Source: an uncultured Trueperaceae bacterium (lineage in GTDB: Bacteria; Deinococcota; Deinococci; Deinococcales; Trueperaceae). From it: a DNA stretch of 14,663 nucleotides. Within the stretch, counting starts at the first letter, position 1; each line of letters opens with the position of its first letter. Positions 14,057 to 14,663 of this stretch are shown in pieces. Where the stretch lies: assembly GCA_937911855.1 (NCBI GenBank), contig CALDPK010000081.1:1-14663 (forward strand), in the 5' to 3' direction. The translations under genes and the position numbers were made by a program. The notes under the pieces are model-generated. The model worked only from the letters and a program-made list of their open reading frames with translations, ran no database searches and was not told where the DNA came from.

Positions 14057-14663
14057 GTGAAATTCTCCTGGCGGACTAAGTGGCGGCCGATGAAGTCCTC
14101 GTTGAGTTCTACTCCCAGGCCGGGGCCTTCAGGGATGGTCTGGATGCCGTCCACTGCGTCGAGCATCGTCGTTATTACGTCTTCTTCCCAGTAACGGCTG
14201 GCGCTGGCGGTGTCGCCGGGCAGCACGAAGTTCTCGAGGCTGGACAGGTGCAGGTTGTGGGCGCGGCCGATGCCTGCTTCCAGCATGCCGCCGCACCAGA
14301 CGGGCGCGCCGAAGGCCAGGGCCACGTCATGCACGCGGCGTGCCTGCAGGTGACCGCGGACCCGGCCGACTTTCAGGTTGATTACCCGGCCGGCGTCGAG
14401 CTCGAGTGCCTTGCGGGTGTCTTCCGGAGAGTGGATGCTCTCGTCCAGGCAGATGGGCGTGCCGATCAGTGCCTGCAGCTTCGCATGGTCGACGATGTCG
14501 TCGTAAGCGAGTGGCTGTTCGATGTAGCTGAGGTTCAGTTCATCGAGTTCCTGCATGACGCGGGCGTCAGTCAGGCGGTAGGCGCTGTTGGCGTCGACGG
14601 TAAGGTCGATGTCGGGGAACTCCTCGCGCACCGCGCGGACCACCTTCACGTCCCAGCCGGGTT
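14053..14663 (-). CDS. NSAR/OSBS-type enolase superfamily enzyme (MenC-like), 5' end missing
   Basis: About the last 203 residues; the N-terminal cap and first catalytic Lys lie beyond the right edge. The visible part begins P-G-W-D, the segment that follows the 'K-x-K' motif in this family. It has barrel metal ligands in [15 protein letters not shown] and C-L-D-E-S, then the second catalytic Lys in [22 protein letters not shown] and [12 protein letters not shown] are hallmarks of the N-succinylamino-acid racemase/o-succinylbenzoate synthase subgroup. Such proteins make o-succinylbenzoate for menaquinone, racemise N-acyl amino acids, or do both; sequence alone does not separate these. No men gene or N-acyl amino-acid hydrolase is in the window. 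It is translationally coupled to the tyrosine phosphatase. Confidence 0.88.
   Translation of the reverse strand, partial: PGWDVKVVRAVREEFPDIDLTVDANSAYRLTDARVMQELDELNLSYIEQPLAYDDIVDHAKLQALIGTPICLDESIHSPEDTRKALELDAGRVINLKVGRVRGHLQARRVHDVALAFGAPVWCGGMLEAGIGRAHNLHLSSLENFVLPGDTASASRYWEEDVITTMLDAVDGIQTIPEGPGLGVELNEDFIGRHLVRQENFT

Noticed and set aside
1..14663. Search for tRNA/rRNA genes, CRISPR arrays, transposases, att sites or phage genes
   Set aside because: Intergenic spaces are all about 106 bases or less, none folds as a tRNA by eye, no spaced direct repeats were seen, and every long stretch is accounted for by housekeeping-type or accessory enzymes.

Overview
The window is a gene-dense stretch of high-GC bacterial chromosome. 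It holds eleven protein genes, two of them cut by the window edges, and almost no non-coding space: the longest gap is about 106 bases. I see no RNA genes, insertion sequences, phage genes, CRISPR arrays or stretches of aberrant composition. The organism cannot be named with certainty. A BshB2/YojF pair (bacillithiol-type deacetylase and its companion) and an NSAR/OSBS-type enolase are typical of Bacillota, Deinococcota and some other phyla, and are not classical proteobacterial markers. Several genes have a -10-like hexamer 5 to 7 bases before the start codon (leaderless-type geometry), which is common in Deinococcota and Actinomycetota. High GC with NAD-malic enzyme, a PAS/GAF/HD-GYP protein and secreted enzymes would fit a Deinococcota-like or other non-Bacillota lineage, but this is inference at low confidence.

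From 10676 down to 1, eight genes are all on the minus strand. In transcription order they are an NAD-type malic enzyme, a secreted type-B carboxylesterase coupled to it by a one-base stop/start overlap, YojF (DUF1806), BshB2, an MsbA/BmrA-like ABC exporter half-transporter, a membrane PAS-GAF-HD-GYP c-di-GMP phosphodiesterase, a secreted thioredoxin plus NHL-propeller protein (NHLRC2-like), and the first 33 residues of a PQQ-type sugar dehydrogenase. The malic enzyme/esterase and YojF/BshB2 pairs look like real translational units. The exporter, the HD-GYP gene and the NHL gene each show a possible promoter of their own.

From 10783 to 13279, three genes run on the plus strand. They are a MESH1-like HD hydrolase (small alarmone hydrolase family) with changed active-site residues, a secreted NodB-type polysaccharide deacetylase starting at a TTG that overlaps the HD gene's stop, and a PuuD-like class I glutamine-amidotransferase-fold hydrolase with an apparently leaderless promoter. 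Malic enzyme and the MESH1-like gene are divergent from a shared 106-base region with back-to-back promoter candidates.

From 14663 to 13289 (minus strand) an NSAR/OSBS-type enolase-superfamily gene, cut at its 5' end, overlaps by ATGA a DSP-like protein tyrosine phosphatase (Y_phosphatase3 type). This pair converges on the PuuD-like gene with a 9-base gap.

No single obviously new defence or mobile system is visible. The most interesting points are the MESH1 homologue that has lost the catalytic Glu, the BshB2/YojF thiol module outside the usual host group, the repeated leaderless promoter geometry with one palindrome in a promoter spacer, and two unusual tightly coupled gene pairs (malic enzyme/esterase and enolase/tyrosine phosphatase).
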